Source: an uncultured Cellvibrionales bacterium
Lineage (GTDB): Bacteria; Pseudomonadota; Gammaproteobacteria; Pseudomonadales; Cellvibrionaceae
Assembly (NCBI GenBank): GCA_913050115.1
Contig: CAJWZU010000016.1
Coordinates: 1-54,061 of the forward strand
Length of the DNA stretch: 54,061 nucleotides
Direction of reading: 5' to 3'
In this document: piece after piece, positions 8,580 to 20,527 of the stretch
Layout of the letters: the number at the start of each line of letters is the position of its first letter
Numbering within the stretch: position 1 is the stretch's first letter
The notes under the pieces: generated by a model
The model's input: the letters and a program-made list of their open reading frames with translations, nothing else
Databases searched by the model: none
Told to the model about the DNA's origin: nothing
Made by a program: the position numbers and the translations under genes

Positions 8580-9317
8580 ATGAAGAAAATTATTTATCCA
8601 ATATTGCTAATGTTCATCGCCATTCAACAATCTTCTGCATCGGGTTTGAATCAGTCCCAGTTAAGCTGCTTGTTGGAACCCAGCCGTAGTATTGATGTTT
8701 CTAGTCAGGTACCGGGAATTGTTAGGTCAGTTAATACCAAACGTGGGGCCTCGGTAAAAAAAGGTCAAGTATTGCTAGTCCTCGAAAATGGCCTAGAGCA
8801 AGCTGAATTGGAGTCGGTCAAGGCTAAGGCAGAGTTTGCCGTGCGCAAGCTGGAGCGCAATCGTGATTTACTGTTAAAAGACTTGTTGTCAGATTTTGAA
8901 CGCGATGAATTACTGACTGAGAAAAAGCTGGCCTTAATGGCAGTTCTTGAATCTAAAGAAAAGCTCAAACGTCGTACTATACTCAGCCCTATTGATGGAA
9001 TAGTGGTCAAGCGCAATGTATCTATCGGTGAATACGTTGGAACAGAGCCTGTACTTGAGTTGGCGGCACTGAATCCGCTTAATGCAGAGGTCATTATTGA
9101 GGGGAAAAGTTACGGCAAGGTCGAGATAGGTATGCAGGTAACAGTTATTGCTGCCGGGCAAACAGTTATTGGCGTGGTCGATATCGTGGATCAGGTGATA
9201 GATGCAGCCAGTGGTACATTTGGCGTGCGTATTACACTTCCCAATGCTGGTATGGCTCTGCCAGCGGGTTTGGCTTGCGAGGTTCAGTTCCCAGTTCCTC
9301 ATGTCAAAACACTTTGA
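8580..9317 (+). CDS. Periplasmic adaptor protein, HlyD/RND membrane-fusion family
   Basis: The 245-residue product starts with a Sec signal peptide (MKKIIYPILLMFIAIQQSSA) and then a biotinyl-lipoyl half (VPGIVRSVNTKRGASVKKGQ), a short alpha-helical hairpin, the second lipoyl half (ILSPIDGIVVKRNVSIGEYV) and a beta-barrel domain. This is the RND-type periplasmic adaptor layout but shorter than usual (about 350-400 residues), mainly through a short hairpin and no long C-terminal domain. No RND pump gene is next to it; it lies 24 bases after the SecA-like gene as the last gene of the operon, so it probably works with the two adaptor-domain membrane proteins upstream. Confidence 0.85.
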   Translation: MKKIIYPILLMFIAIQQSSASGLNQSQLSCLLEPSRSIDVSSQVPGIVRSVNTKRGASVKKGQVLLVLENGLEQAELESVKAKAEFAVRKLERNRDLLLKDLLSDFERDELLTEKKLALMAVLESKEKLKRRTILSPIDGIVVKRNVSIGEYVGTEPVLELAALNPLNAEVIIEGKSYGKVEIGMQVTVIAAGQTVIGVVDIVDQVIDAASGTFGVRITLPNAGMALPAGLACEVQFPVPHVKTL

Positions 9318-9455
9318 TAGTTAGCGCCTCCCGAGATGCTGTACTCTTGCTGTAATAAAATCTTACCAATCGATAGGCTTCAATAAATCATCCTTAAAAC
9401 GTCCCCTTAGTAGCCTAGGTTTGGGTTGTGCAAGAATGTCGAAGGTTTAGAACGA

Positions 9456-9484
9456 AAAAAGCAGAGCCCTAGCTCTGCTTTTAA
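9456..9484. terminator. Bidirectional terminator between convergent genes
   Basis: The inverted repeat aaaagcagagc / gctctgctttt around a short loop has A-rich and T-rich flanks on opposite sides, so it can end transcripts from both the export-type operon (plus strand) and the hibernation-factor gene (minus strand). Confidence 0.8.
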
Positions 9485-9544
9485 TTCCTTACTGTTCAGT
9501 TCTGTTAAGTTCTATTGTTCCAAGCGTCCTCAATACAGTAATGC

Positions 9545-9958
9545 TTAGTGCTGAGTTGTATCTTCATCATAATCGTCGAAGATCATGTCACCATCTGCAT
9601 CTTGAGTGTCAGTGGCTAGTGCAGCATCTAAGTTTTCACCTCGGCGATTACGTTTACGCCCTGCCGTCTTTTTTAAGGTTCTCTCAGCACTGCTAAAGGC
9701 GTCACGCACAGCGATGTGGACAGACTCGTCATCACAATGAACAGTTAAAGGTGCACCTTTCATGTCGAGTTCAAGAGAGGCTCGAAACATTTTGCCTTTG
9801 TGCTTGTGATTGTGGGGGATATCTATGACAACGCGGCTACTAAGGATACCGTCACAAAAGCGAGACAGTTTTGCGACTTTTTTGTCGATGATCGCATTGA
9901 GTGCGGCGGATGATTCTAGATCACGATAAACAACATTAACGGCTGATTTCATTGGCAT
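9545..9958 (-). CDS. Ribosome hibernation promoting factor, HPF/RaiA (YfiA) family
   Basis: The 137-residue product matches the HPF/RaiA family, small cytoplasmic proteins that bind the 30S decoding region and inactivate or dimerise ribosomes in stationary phase. The beta-alpha-beta fold is visible as an N-terminal strand, a helix with LNAIIDKKVAKLSRF, then strands and a second helix (AVRDAFSSAERTLKK). A basic stretch (AGRKRNRRGE) and an acidic tail rich in Asp follow, making it longer than the 95-residue short HPF but without the C-terminal dimerisation domain of long HPF. The gene is monocistronic; an AGAGGT site precedes the first ATG, with a second in-frame ATG two codons later. Confidence 0.88.
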   Translation of the reverse strand: MPMKSAVNVVYRDLESSAALNAIIDKKVAKLSRFCDGILSSRVVIDIPHNHKHKGKMFRASLELDMKGAPLTVHCDDESVHIAVRDAFSSAERTLKKTAGRKRNRRGENLDAALATDTQDADGDMIFDDYDEDTTQH

Positions 9959-10297
9959 ACCTCTATCTAACGTTAAACTAAAGCAAAATGTGCTGCTTAT
10001 AGAACAAAGTTTTAAGTAGCTTTTTACCTTAGACCTTATAGTAATAATGACTCATTAATGCAGTCGCCACTGCGTAGAACCACTAAATTTTACAACGTAT
10101 ATCGAGCGCTCTTGAGTTTTATATTGGACCTATGAGGAAAAATTGCAAGCGGATTCGACTCTATTTTGTAATTTATTTGGGTTAGTACCATCGCAGTAAA
10201 AAAGAAGTGTAAATGGCACCGAAATCGCTAGACGGTTACCGAGTTTAGCTGCTACTTTTAAATGGATAAGTCCTCAGTAATCATCTGTATTTTGTTT
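9959..10297. other. 339-base intergenic region upstream of the hibernation-factor gene
   Basis: This region holds the 5' region of the minus-strand HPF gene and the 3' end region of the minus-strand stress-protein gene. I see no coding frame, no clear hairpin with a T tract, and no convincing sigma-54 or sigma-70 site. Confidence 0.5.
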
Positions 10298-10726
10298 TCA
10301 TATCCTTACGCTTAATACATCGCACTGTGCGCCGTGGACAATACTGTAAGCTGTTGAGCCCAATATCAACTGAAGTCCATGTTTACCATGGCTGCCGCTA
10401 ACAATAAGATCGGCCTCTATTTGCTCGGCGAATTGATGGATAGTATCGGCTGGACTACCAAACTTTATATGTAAATTTTTGCAGGGGATGCCGTATTTTT
10501 CGCTTAACTTCTTGAGTTTGGGGTATATCTTTTGGCGTATCTGGTTCTCGGTGGCGCAGTGATTTTTTCCGGTTAGTTCGCCGTAGCCCGTAATTGGGTG
10601 CTCTGTGGTATGGATAAGGTGAACTTGGCTCTGAAGATTTGGGTATAGCTGTAAGCTGTGCTCGATGATTTTTTCGCTTTCATCACTTAGATCGACTGCA
10701 ATAAGAATACTCTTGTAACTTGGCAT
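10298..10726 (-). CDS. Universal stress protein, UspA family
   Basis: The 142-residue product has the UspA fold: an N-terminal strand with ILIAVDLSDES, a helix with a dispersed hydrophobic pattern, and the C-terminal nucleotide-binding pattern SGSHGKHGLQLILGSTAYSI, which corresponds to the G-2x-G-9x-G-S/T ATP-binding signature. Usp proteins are cytoplasmic and induced by starvation and other stresses. The gene stands alone, with a CAGGT ribosome site before its ATG. Which Usp subgroup it belongs to cannot be told from sequence reading. Confidence 0.9.
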   Translation of the reverse strand: MPSYKSILIAVDLSDESEKIIEHSLQLYPNLQSQVHLIHTTEHPITGYGELTGKNHCATENQIRQKIYPKLKKLSEKYGIPCKNLHIKFGSPADTIHQFAEQIEADLIVSGSHGKHGLQLILGSTAYSIVHGAQCDVLSVRI

Positions 10727-10831
10727 TGTGGCTACCTGTTTTAACTATTCATCAATAGATTAAGTTTATCAGTGAATCCGGTAAATGCTCATCGGATGAA
10801 TTTGTTAAGATAACCGCAATTGAACCATTGA

Positions 10832-11614
10832 ATGTATTGTCGAATGAAACGTCCATTAAAAACACGAATATCCATTGAGTTAGTTGCCCGTGATGCAGCT
10901 TATTTAGATGCCGATCTACATCAGTTATCTCGTCTCTATGAAGGTTTTGATACGGTTAATATTCCCGATTTATTACGCTTTCCTGTGCGCTCGTGGCAGG
11001 GTTGTGTGCAGGCCAGACACTATGTGGATTCGGCCATACCGCATTTGCGCGCTATCGATTTTGACTTATCTAAGCCTTTTACGCTTATCGATTATGTTCG
11101 CCGTCATCAGTTAAATGAATTGTTAGTCGTTAAGGGTGATCCACCGGTTGATGGTTTATCTAAGTGTTTTAACACTAGTAGTGTCGAGCTTATTGCCTGT
11201 ATTAAGCGCGAGTTGCCTCAGGTTAAAGTATATGCCGCTATAGACCCCTATCGTGCCTCACTGCATGTGGAAGTTGCCTATGCGAAAGAAAAATTAGCGG
11301 CGGGCGCAGATGGATTTTTTACTCAGCCATTTTTTGAGTTGGGCTTAATGGATCAATACGCCAAGGCTCTGCGTCAGTTGTCTGGCGAGGCTGAAATCTT
11401 TTGGGGTGTGAGCCCTGTGTTGGGGCAAGCCAGTCAGAATTACTGGCAGCGCGTTAATAATGTAAGTTTCCCCGCTGGGTTTATGGCCGATCTCGGTTGG
11501 AATCAGCGCTTCGCTTGCGAAGCCCTTAAATGGGTGAAAGCACGTAATGAAAGCATTTACTTCATGCCGATAAGAGTTGACCTTAAAAGTTATTTTACTG
11601 ACGTGTTGTTTTAA
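10832..11614 (+). CDS. Methylenetetrahydrofolate reductase-like protein
   Basis: The 260-residue product resembles the TIM-barrel of methylenetetrahydrofolate reductase (MetF family), which reduces 5,10-methylene-THF to 5-methyl-THF with flavin. Visible family features are the N-terminal SIELVARD segment, LLVVKGDPP, GADGFFTQPFFE and the closing IYFMPIRVDLKSYFTDVLF. It is somewhat shorter than typical MetF (about 290) and quite diverged, so it may serve C1 catabolism rather than methionine synthesis. An alternative start lies at 10844. Its stop codon overlaps the stop of the convergent GlxA-type regulator in a shared TTAA. Confidence 0.72.
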   Translation: MYCRMKRPLKTRISIELVARDAAYLDADLHQLSRLYEGFDTVNIPDLLRFPVRSWQGCVQARHYVDSAIPHLRAIDFDLSKPFTLIDYVRRHQLNELLVVKGDPPVDGLSKCFNTSSVELIACIKRELPQVKVYAAIDPYRASLHVEVAYAKEKLAAGADGFFTQPFFELGLMDQYAKALRQLSGEAEIFWGVSPVLGQASQNYWQRVNNVSFPAGFMADLGWNQRFACEALKWVKARNESIYFMPIRVDLKSYFTDVLF

Positions 11615-12621
11615 TGATTACTGCTAAAAAGTTTGGCGCGCACGGTTACCCTGTATTCGCTGGGGCTGGCTGCTAGAAGTTTTTTAAAGCGCTGTGAGAA
11701 GTGACTGACATCGTGGTACCCCACTCGGTAGGCTACCTCTGCAATACTCAAATTGCTGGTTTGGAGTAAATCCTTGGCGCTGTCGATGCGTTTTTCTTGT
11801 AAAAATTGCAGTGGAGATTGATCCGTTGCAGATTTAAAACGTCGGTTAAAGCTGCGCACGCTCATGCCGAACAGGTCGGCAACGTCAGGCATGTGTATGT
11901 CACGGCTGAGATTATCTCGCAGCCAAATTTGAATTTGAACAATGTCTTCATCGGGGTGATTGCTGCCGCGGGCTTCATCGAAGCTGCTAGTTTCAAAGGA
12001 TGAGCGTATTTCGTGAAAAAAGTGCCGTTCAACATTACGGGCAATAGGGCGGCCAAACAGCCTTTGGATGAAGTGTATGGTTAACTCGGCTAGCGCATTA
12101 ACGCTGGCGGTGCAGTAAAGGTTGCCGGCCTGGGTTATGAAATACTGCCTTTTTAGGTGTACCTGTGGGTAATCGCGCTGAAATTGATCAAAGTAATGCC
12201 AGTGAGTGGTTGCAGCTTTACCGTCCAATATACCGGCTTCGGCCATAAAACAGCAGCCTGTGCCTACTGCGGATATCGTAGCTCCTGCTTCATATTGGCG
12301 CCTGAGCCAGGTCAGTAATTCAGGATTTTTTCGGATAATGGGTTTGGGGTTGCGCCACAATGCGGGAAGGTATATCTGATTGCATGCGTCAACCTTGTTG
12401 AGGTCTACATCATTCAGTTTACAGTCGGGCTGAATACTTAAACCCGATAGGCTGGTGACAGAATTGTCAGTGAGTCCCAGCGTGCGTATGTTTAAACAAA
12501 TATCTCTTTTACCCATGCCTACGGCTGTTGCCTCGGCGGCTCGCAGCATTTCCACCGGTAGGCTAAGGCTAGTACTGAGCATGTTTTCGCACAGCACAAA
12601 GACGATGTTTTGGGTTTTCAT
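11611..12621 (-). CDS. GlxA-family transcriptional regulator (DJ-1/PfpI plus AraC-type HTH)
   Basis: The 336-residue product has an N-terminal DJ-1/PfpI-like domain (about 1-190, including VGTGCCFMAEAG with the nucleophile-elbow cysteine) and a C-terminal AraC/XylS double helix-turn-helix (about 230-325, with the second HTH reading IAEVAYRVGYHDVSHFSQRFKK). Regulators of this type often control use of quaternary amines or amino acids, but no such target gene is adjacent. It is divergent from fabY across a 165-base intergenic region and may share regulatory DNA with it. Convergent with the MTHFR-like gene. Confidence 0.92.
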   Translation of the reverse strand: MKTQNIVFVLCENMLSTSLSLPVEMLRAAEATAVGMGKRDICLNIRTLGLTDNSVTSLSGLSIQPDCKLNDVDLNKVDACNQIYLPALWRNPKPIIRKNPELLTWLRRQYEAGATISAVGTGCCFMAEAGILDGKAATTHWHYFDQFQRDYPQVHLKRQYFITQAGNLYCTASVNALAELTIHFIQRLFGRPIARNVERHFFHEIRSSFETSSFDEARGSNHPDEDIVQIQIWLRDNLSRDIHMPDVADLFGMSVRSFNRRFKSATDQSPLQFLQEKRIDSAKDLLQTSNLSIAEVAYRVGYHDVSHFSQRFKKLLAASPSEYRVTVRAKLFSSNH

Positions 12622-12786
12622 TGTGGGAGCCTAATTTTTTTGGCTATTATATTATTGTTTTTGGCTAATTATCACGGGTTTGTGAATGAGTTATCCCTTA
12701 AAATTGCATTTAATATTTCATTATTTGGCCTAAATGCTTCTGTTACCAAATGCTAAATGGCTAAATTCTAAGTTGAGATTTGATAA

Positions 12787-14685
12787 ATGATCCCATTACC
12801 CGTTATTACTGGTTTCGGTGGCTTTGGTGCTGCTGGTCGCAGCTCTAACCATCACGCTTATCGCCGCATGGTTATTGAAAGTTTGCCAGAACATGAACGC
12901 AACGAAACTCTGGCGGGCTTGGCGGTGTTGATGAAACTTGTCAGTTTTAGTCAAGGGGTCTATATCGATCAAGAGCTAAAGCACTACAGCCAAGCCGAAG
13001 TTATTGCTGCATTTTCTGAGCAGGTGTTGGCCGGCACTTTGGTGCGCCGCATTGAGTCAAAGTATTTTGATGTAGATGCTATGCATTGGCAAAAAAGCGT
13101 TACCCTCGATAACGAGCAGGCGGCCATATTTGAAACGACCAAGCGTCAATTACCTGAGCCTCTGCCAGATTCTTGGAAAGTAGAGGCGCTTGATTCTGGC
13201 CGCGTACGGGTAGAAATTAAAGGCCAGTCAGAATTTAAAGTCGACAGCTATCGCGAGTGCAGTGTGAAGTCGGCGGGGCAATTGCCAGCAGGTTTCGACC
13301 CTGCCGATCACTATAATGCGCGTTTTCATCCGCGTGCGCTGCAGATGGCGGTAGTAGGGGCTTCCGATGCGATCAACTCATTGGGGGTCGAATGGCAGAA
13401 AGTGGTCGATAGTGTCAAGCCAGATCAGATCGGTGTTTACTCCGGCAATGTCATGAGTCAGCTGGATCAAGATGGCCTCGGAGGCATGTTGCAGTCGCGT
13501 TTAAAAGGCGGTCGAGTTTCCACCAAGCAGTGCCCACTGGGCTTAAATAGTATGCCGGCCGACTTTGTTAACGCTTATGTTATAGGCTCGGTTGGTCATA
13601 CTGGTGCCACTATTGGCGCCTGTGCCACTTTTCTTTACAACTTGCGCGCTGCCGTTGAAGATATCCAGTCGGGTAGCATTCGAGTCGCGGTAGTGGGCAA
13701 TGCCGAGGCGCCCATTACCCCTGAAATCGTCGATGGCTATGCCACTATGGGTGCTCTTGCGACCGAAGATAAATTGGCGAGGCTCGATGGTGCAGATGTT
13801 ACCGATCCTCGCCGCAGCAGTCGCCCCTTTGGTGAGAATTGTGGCTTTACTATCGGCGAGTCCAGTCAATATGTGGTGTTAATGGACGATGCGTTAGCGC
13901 TGGAACTGGGTGCGGATATTCATGCCGCTGTAGCGGATATATTTGTTAATGCCGATGGCTATAAAAAATCTATCTCGGCTCCTGGTGCAGGCAACTATAT
14001 CACTATGGCCAAAGCAGTTGCCGCGGCCAAGGCTGTAGTTGGTGAAAAGTCAGTGCGCGAGCGCTCATTTGTGCAGGCTCACGGGTCCAGTACACCGCAA
14101 AATCGTGTTACCGAATCTAAGATATTTGATGTCGTGGCGGAAACTTTTGCTATAAAAAACTGGCCAGTATCCGCCGTTAAGGCCTATGTCGGTCACTCTA
14201 TTGCGCCGGCTAGCGCGGATCAATTGATGGCCACTCTAGGGGTGTTTAAATACGGCTTTATTCCCGGCATTAAAACCATCGACAAGGTAGCCGAAGATGT
14301 TCATGCCGGGCGCCTGCAGTTGTCAGTGACCGATATTAATGTCACAGAGTGTCTGCCAGAGGTGGCTTTTTTGAACTCCAAAGGTTTTGGTGGCAACAAT
14401 GCTACGGCGGCTATATTGTCACCCGCTGTGGCTGATCGTATGCTCAAAAAACGTTATGGTAAGGACGTTTTTACCGATTACCTGCTGCGTCGCGAAGAGA
14501 CGCGCGATTGCGCTGAAAGTTACGACATGAAAGCAAGTCTCGGTGATTTACAAACCATCTATCGCTTTGGTGAGGGTATGATCGATGAGACTCAGATAGA
14601 GATTTCGACCGACAGCATAAAAGTACCAGGTTTTGTCCAGCCGATTAATTTAGATATGGATAACCCCTACGGTGATATGACTTAA
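12787..14685 (+). CDS. fabY: Beta-ketoacyl-ACP synthase FabY
   Basis: The 632-residue product matches FabY of Pseudomonas (PA5174), the long condensing enzyme that starts fatty-acid synthesis from acetyl-CoA and malonyl-ACP in place of FabH. The N-terminus VITGFGGFGAAGRSS and the overall length are characteristic. The thiolase-fold catalytic triad can be placed at Cys279 (GACAT), His432 (QAHGSS) and His470 (YVGHS). The chosen ATG at 12787 gives the family N-terminus. A small XRE-type regulator gene follows within 14 bases of the stop, so the two probably form an operon. Confidence 0.93.
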   Translation: MIPLPVITGFGGFGAAGRSSNHHAYRRMVIESLPEHERNETLAGLAVLMKLVSFSQGVYIDQELKHYSQAEVIAAFSEQVLAGTLVRRIESKYFDVDAMHWQKSVTLDNEQAAIFETTKRQLPEPLPDSWKVEALDSGRVRVEIKGQSEFKVDSYRECSVKSAGQLPAGFDPADHYNARFHPRALQMAVVGASDAINSLGVEWQKVVDSVKPDQIGVYSGNVMSQLDQDGLGGMLQSRLKGGRVSTKQCPLGLNSMPADFVNAYVIGSVGHTGATIGACATFLYNLRAAVEDIQSGSIRVAVVGNAEAPITPEIVDGYATMGALATEDKLARLDGADVTDPRRSSRPFGENCGFTIGESSQYVVLMDDALALELGADIHAAVADIFVNADGYKKSISAPGAGNYITMAKAVAAAKAVVGEKSVRERSFVQAHGSSTPQNRVTESKIFDVVAETFAIKNWPVSAVKAYVGHSIAPASADQLMATLGVFKYGFIPGIKTIDKVAEDVHAGRLQLSVTDINVTECLPEVAFLNSKGFGGNNATAAILSPAVADRMLKKRYGKDVFTDYLLRREETRDCAESYDMKASLGDLQTIYRFGEGMIDETQIEISTDSIKVPGFVQPINLDMDNPYGDMT

Positions 14686-14699
14686 AAGGAGTGAGTGCA

Positions 14700-15188
14700 A
14701 TGACAAAACCGGTATTATCCGATGCTTGCGTGGGGGCGAGGATATTGCAATTGCGCAGCCTTATTGGCCTTTCCCAGCGTGAGTTGGCTAAACGGGCGGG
14801 TATGACCAATAGCGTTATCTCCACTATTGAGCAGGACAAGGTGAGTCCGTCGGTATCGTCTTTGTCAAAACTGTTGTCAGGGCTAGGTTTGTCACTATCT
14901 GAGTTCTTTTCTCTGTCATTTGCACCGCCTCTCTCGCTGTCATTAAAAGTACCTAAATTAATGCAACAGCCAATACTGCTGGCGCCGAGGGCAGTAACTA
15001 ATTTGGCCGTGGTTGCCCAGAGCGGAGAGAGTATTGCTTGCGTCAGTGGCGAGGTGCTGGTGCGTAGTCTTAACGGTAGTCAGCGTTTGGCGCCAGGTGA
15101 ATCCTGTAATATGCAGCCTTTTGATGTGTATGTGTTGGTCAATGAGGGTGTGGGCGAGACTTCGGTGTGGCTTGCCAGTCTTTCTTAG
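14700..15188 (+). CDS. XRE-family transcriptional regulator with cupin-like C-terminus
   Basis: The N-terminal 65 residues form a Cro/CI-type helix-turn-helix (LRSLIGLSQRELAKRAGMTN, then SVISTIEQDKVSPSVSSLSK). The C-terminal part (about 80-160) is a single beta-barrel-like region with the GE-x-LAPGESC pattern of small cupins. I place the start at the ATG at 14700, because AAGGAG ends too close to the upstream in-frame GTG at 14691 but is well spaced for the ATG. This architecture is typical of PuuR-like regulators; the cofactor is unknown. The location directly after fabY suggests control of that gene or a lipid signal. Confidence 0.85.
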   Translation: MTKPVLSDACVGARILQLRSLIGLSQRELAKRAGMTNSVISTIEQDKVSPSVSSLSKLLSGLGLSLSEFFSLSFAPPLSLSLKVPKLMQQPILLAPRAVTNLAVVAQSGESIACVSGEVLVRSLNGSQRLAPGESCNMQPFDVYVLVNEGVGETSVWLASLS

Positions 15189-15339
15189 CTCGCGCTTAAC
15201 TCTCGGCCGTTAAGCCGTAAATATCTGCCATACTCTTGTTCAAGGGCGGCAATAACTATTTAAAATAAATTTCATTTAAACCATTGCCTGCTATCGCATT
15301 CGTATCAACATTTGTCGAATTAGAAAGGAAGGTCTGAGC

Positions 15340-18701
<3,362 letters not shown>

Positions 18702-18765
18702 TTCTTATCCTGCTAAGGTGTCATCTGATAAACTGTGTTTATTTAGTCGATGAAAGCCAGTTGCT

Positions 18766-20166
18766 GTGATCACACCTATATCTTTACTTGTTGTCGAATT
18801 AGAAGCTGTGTTCGAGCAACGCCTTGAGGCGTTCACTTGCGGTGCAGACACCTCTTCTAATGTCATTTTTTCCTATTCATTCGAACAGTACTATTTGCCC
18901 CAACAGCCGTATGTGCAGCTCTTGGCTTGCGTCTCTTTAACCCGTATTAATGACAAAATACAAGCGTTCGCGGGTGTGATAGAAGCATCGCAAGCAACAG
19001 GCAAATTGTCGACGTTGGGTGTTACCTCCGCAGCTCTAAAAGGGCTGGTTGAAGATTGCGGCAGCGCTTGGATTAATTTATCTCGGCCGCTGTGTTTAAA
19101 ACCCATTGCTATTGCCAAGCCTTGGGGTCAAGAAATTTGGTATACCGGTATTGAGGCACGCGGGCAATCTTTGGTAGAGGCCACCATTGGCGGGCTAACG
19201 ACTCCGTTGCCATGGTTATTGTCGTTAGCGCCACAGCGTTTTGCGGGGGGCATGGAAAAGGCCTTGTGCTTACTCAAGGTGTTAGATCCTCTGCCAGATG
19301 AGGTCTATGGTGATTTATATTTTGAAATGCATGAGCAAAAGCGCGAAGTTTACGTCGTAACTCACGTGGACCAAACGGCCTGGCCAGATAAGCGTGGGGC
19401 GATTCGCTTTGGCTTCAATCAGGCCTTGCGTGAAGAATTAGGTGATGAGGCGTTTAAACTGGCCTATTTCGAGGCGGTTAAAGCCTATGAATTGGTGCGG
19501 CGTGAAATCGATATCCGTTTTGACCGGCAGCGAGAGCAGGCGGGTTTTGGTTTAAAAGAGCCACTGAACGCTCAAACCTTAAAATCATGGCATGGGCTTT
19601 TGCCTATCACATTGCAAGAACGTGAATTGATGCTTCGACGTGTCATGGAGTCGTTTACGGCTATGAAGCCACTGCAGTTGGGGGATGTGGTCAAGGTGCC
19701 GTGCTTTACTCCGCATGCATTGCAGCATGGCGTACGAACTGTAGAATTCCAGACGCCAGTTTATGAGCGGAAAATACTGTCATTTGGGCAGAAGGTGTTA
19801 ACCCAATCACATTGGGACACCGAGCGAGCATTGCAGTTGATGTCTCTACAGAAGCCTGAGTCTGAGCCCTTGCCGCTAATTGACGAAAAAGATGGTTGCT
19901 GTATTGAACAGGTTGTTCGTTTTGATGACTTTGAAGTATTGAGAGTTACACTTGCGGTCGAAAGAAAATACGATCTCAGTGGCCTGGTCGCGAACAGTGC
20001 TTACGCATTATTTATGCCGGTTGTGGGCGATCTTGTTATAGCGGGCGAACCTTTAAGTTTAGGACGAGCATTTTTAATGGGGCAGGCGCTATTTATAGGG
20101 GTTCCTTTAATCGTCGCCTCGGGCGCTCGCGATGCCGTTATTTTGTTGGCTGTGCCGCGTCTTTAG
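18766..20166 (+). CDS. Class I mannose-6-phosphate isomerase-like cupin protein
   Basis: The 466-residue product resembles the ManA (type I phosphomannose isomerase) family. Shared features include the KPWGQEIWYTG element, an FEMHEQKREVYVV stretch in the place of the metal-site region, a His in PCFTPHALQHGV, EFQTPVYERKILSF, and SHWDTERALQLM near the C-terminal cupin. Overall similarity is diffuse, so enzyme activity is uncertain. It starts with GTG without a strong ribosome site, 64 bases after fadA. It has no sugar-pathway neighbours. Confidence 0.7.
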   Translation: MITPISLLVVELEAVFEQRLEAFTCGADTSSNVIFSYSFEQYYLPQQPYVQLLACVSLTRINDKIQAFAGVIEASQATGKLSTLGVTSAALKGLVEDCGSAWINLSRPLCLKPIAIAKPWGQEIWYTGIEARGQSLVEATIGGLTTPLPWLLSLAPQRFAGGMEKALCLLKVLDPLPDEVYGDLYFEMHEQKREVYVVTHVDQTAWPDKRGAIRFGFNQALREELGDEAFKLAYFEAVKAYELVRREIDIRFDRQREQAGFGLKEPLNAQTLKSWHGLLPITLQERELMLRRVMESFTAMKPLQLGDVVKVPCFTPHALQHGVRTVEFQTPVYERKILSFGQKVLTQSHWDTERALQLMSLQKPESEPLPLIDEKDGCCIEQVVRFDDFEVLRVTLAVERKYDLSGLVANSAYALFMPVVGDLVIAGEPLSLGRAFLMGQALFIGVPLIVASGARDAVILLAVPRL

Positions 20167-20265
20167 AATCACCACTGGTGCCTTTGGGCGTGATTAATTG
20201 CCGTGTTAATCGTTGAACCTCAATCCATGCTGTGGCACAATCTGCCACCACTTTATACAGCTGGC

Positions 20266-20293
20266 TTGGTTTTTTAAGAAAATCTCTTAAAAT
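20266..20293 (+). promoter_or_regulatory. Sigma-70-type promoter for tRNA-Leu
   Basis: TTGGTT (20266-20271) is followed after 16 bases by TAAAAT (20288-20293), about 45 bases upstream of the tRNA. Match to consensus is good; assignment is by eye. Confidence 0.45.
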
Positions 20294-20337
20294 CAATAGC
20301 TTATGTATATTTGGCGGCTGGTATTTAGCTGCTTACT

Positions 20338-20422
20338 GCGGTCGTGGTGGAATTGGTAGACACGCTAGATTTAGGTTCTAGTGCCGTAAGGTGTGAGAGT
20401 TCAAGTCTCTCCGACCGCACCA
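20338..20422 (+). tRNA. tRNA-Leu (anticodon UAG)
   Basis: The 85-base gene folds as a class II tRNA. The acceptor stem is gcggtcg / cgaccgc, the anticodon stem ctaga / tctag, the loop tttaggt with TAG at 20372-20374, and the T-loop lies within gagttcaagtctc. The variable arm is long, as expected for leucine, and CCA is encoded. It reads CUN leucine codons. It lies 106 bases before tig, as in several gammaproteobacteria. Confidence 0.97.
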
Positions 20423-20527
20423 TACTCTTATCGTCTTGCTCTTCTTTGTAGGTGGGGCTGGGCGATTTATATTCACTTTTTGGTGCTGTCTGTATCAAAA
20501 AGCTAGACTGATCATTGTGAGGACGAT

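Noticed and set aside
9959-10060. Sigma-54 promoter before the hibernation-factor gene
   Set aside because: The GC at -12 is present but the -24 GG is GC and the flanks do not match, so it falls below a usable match.
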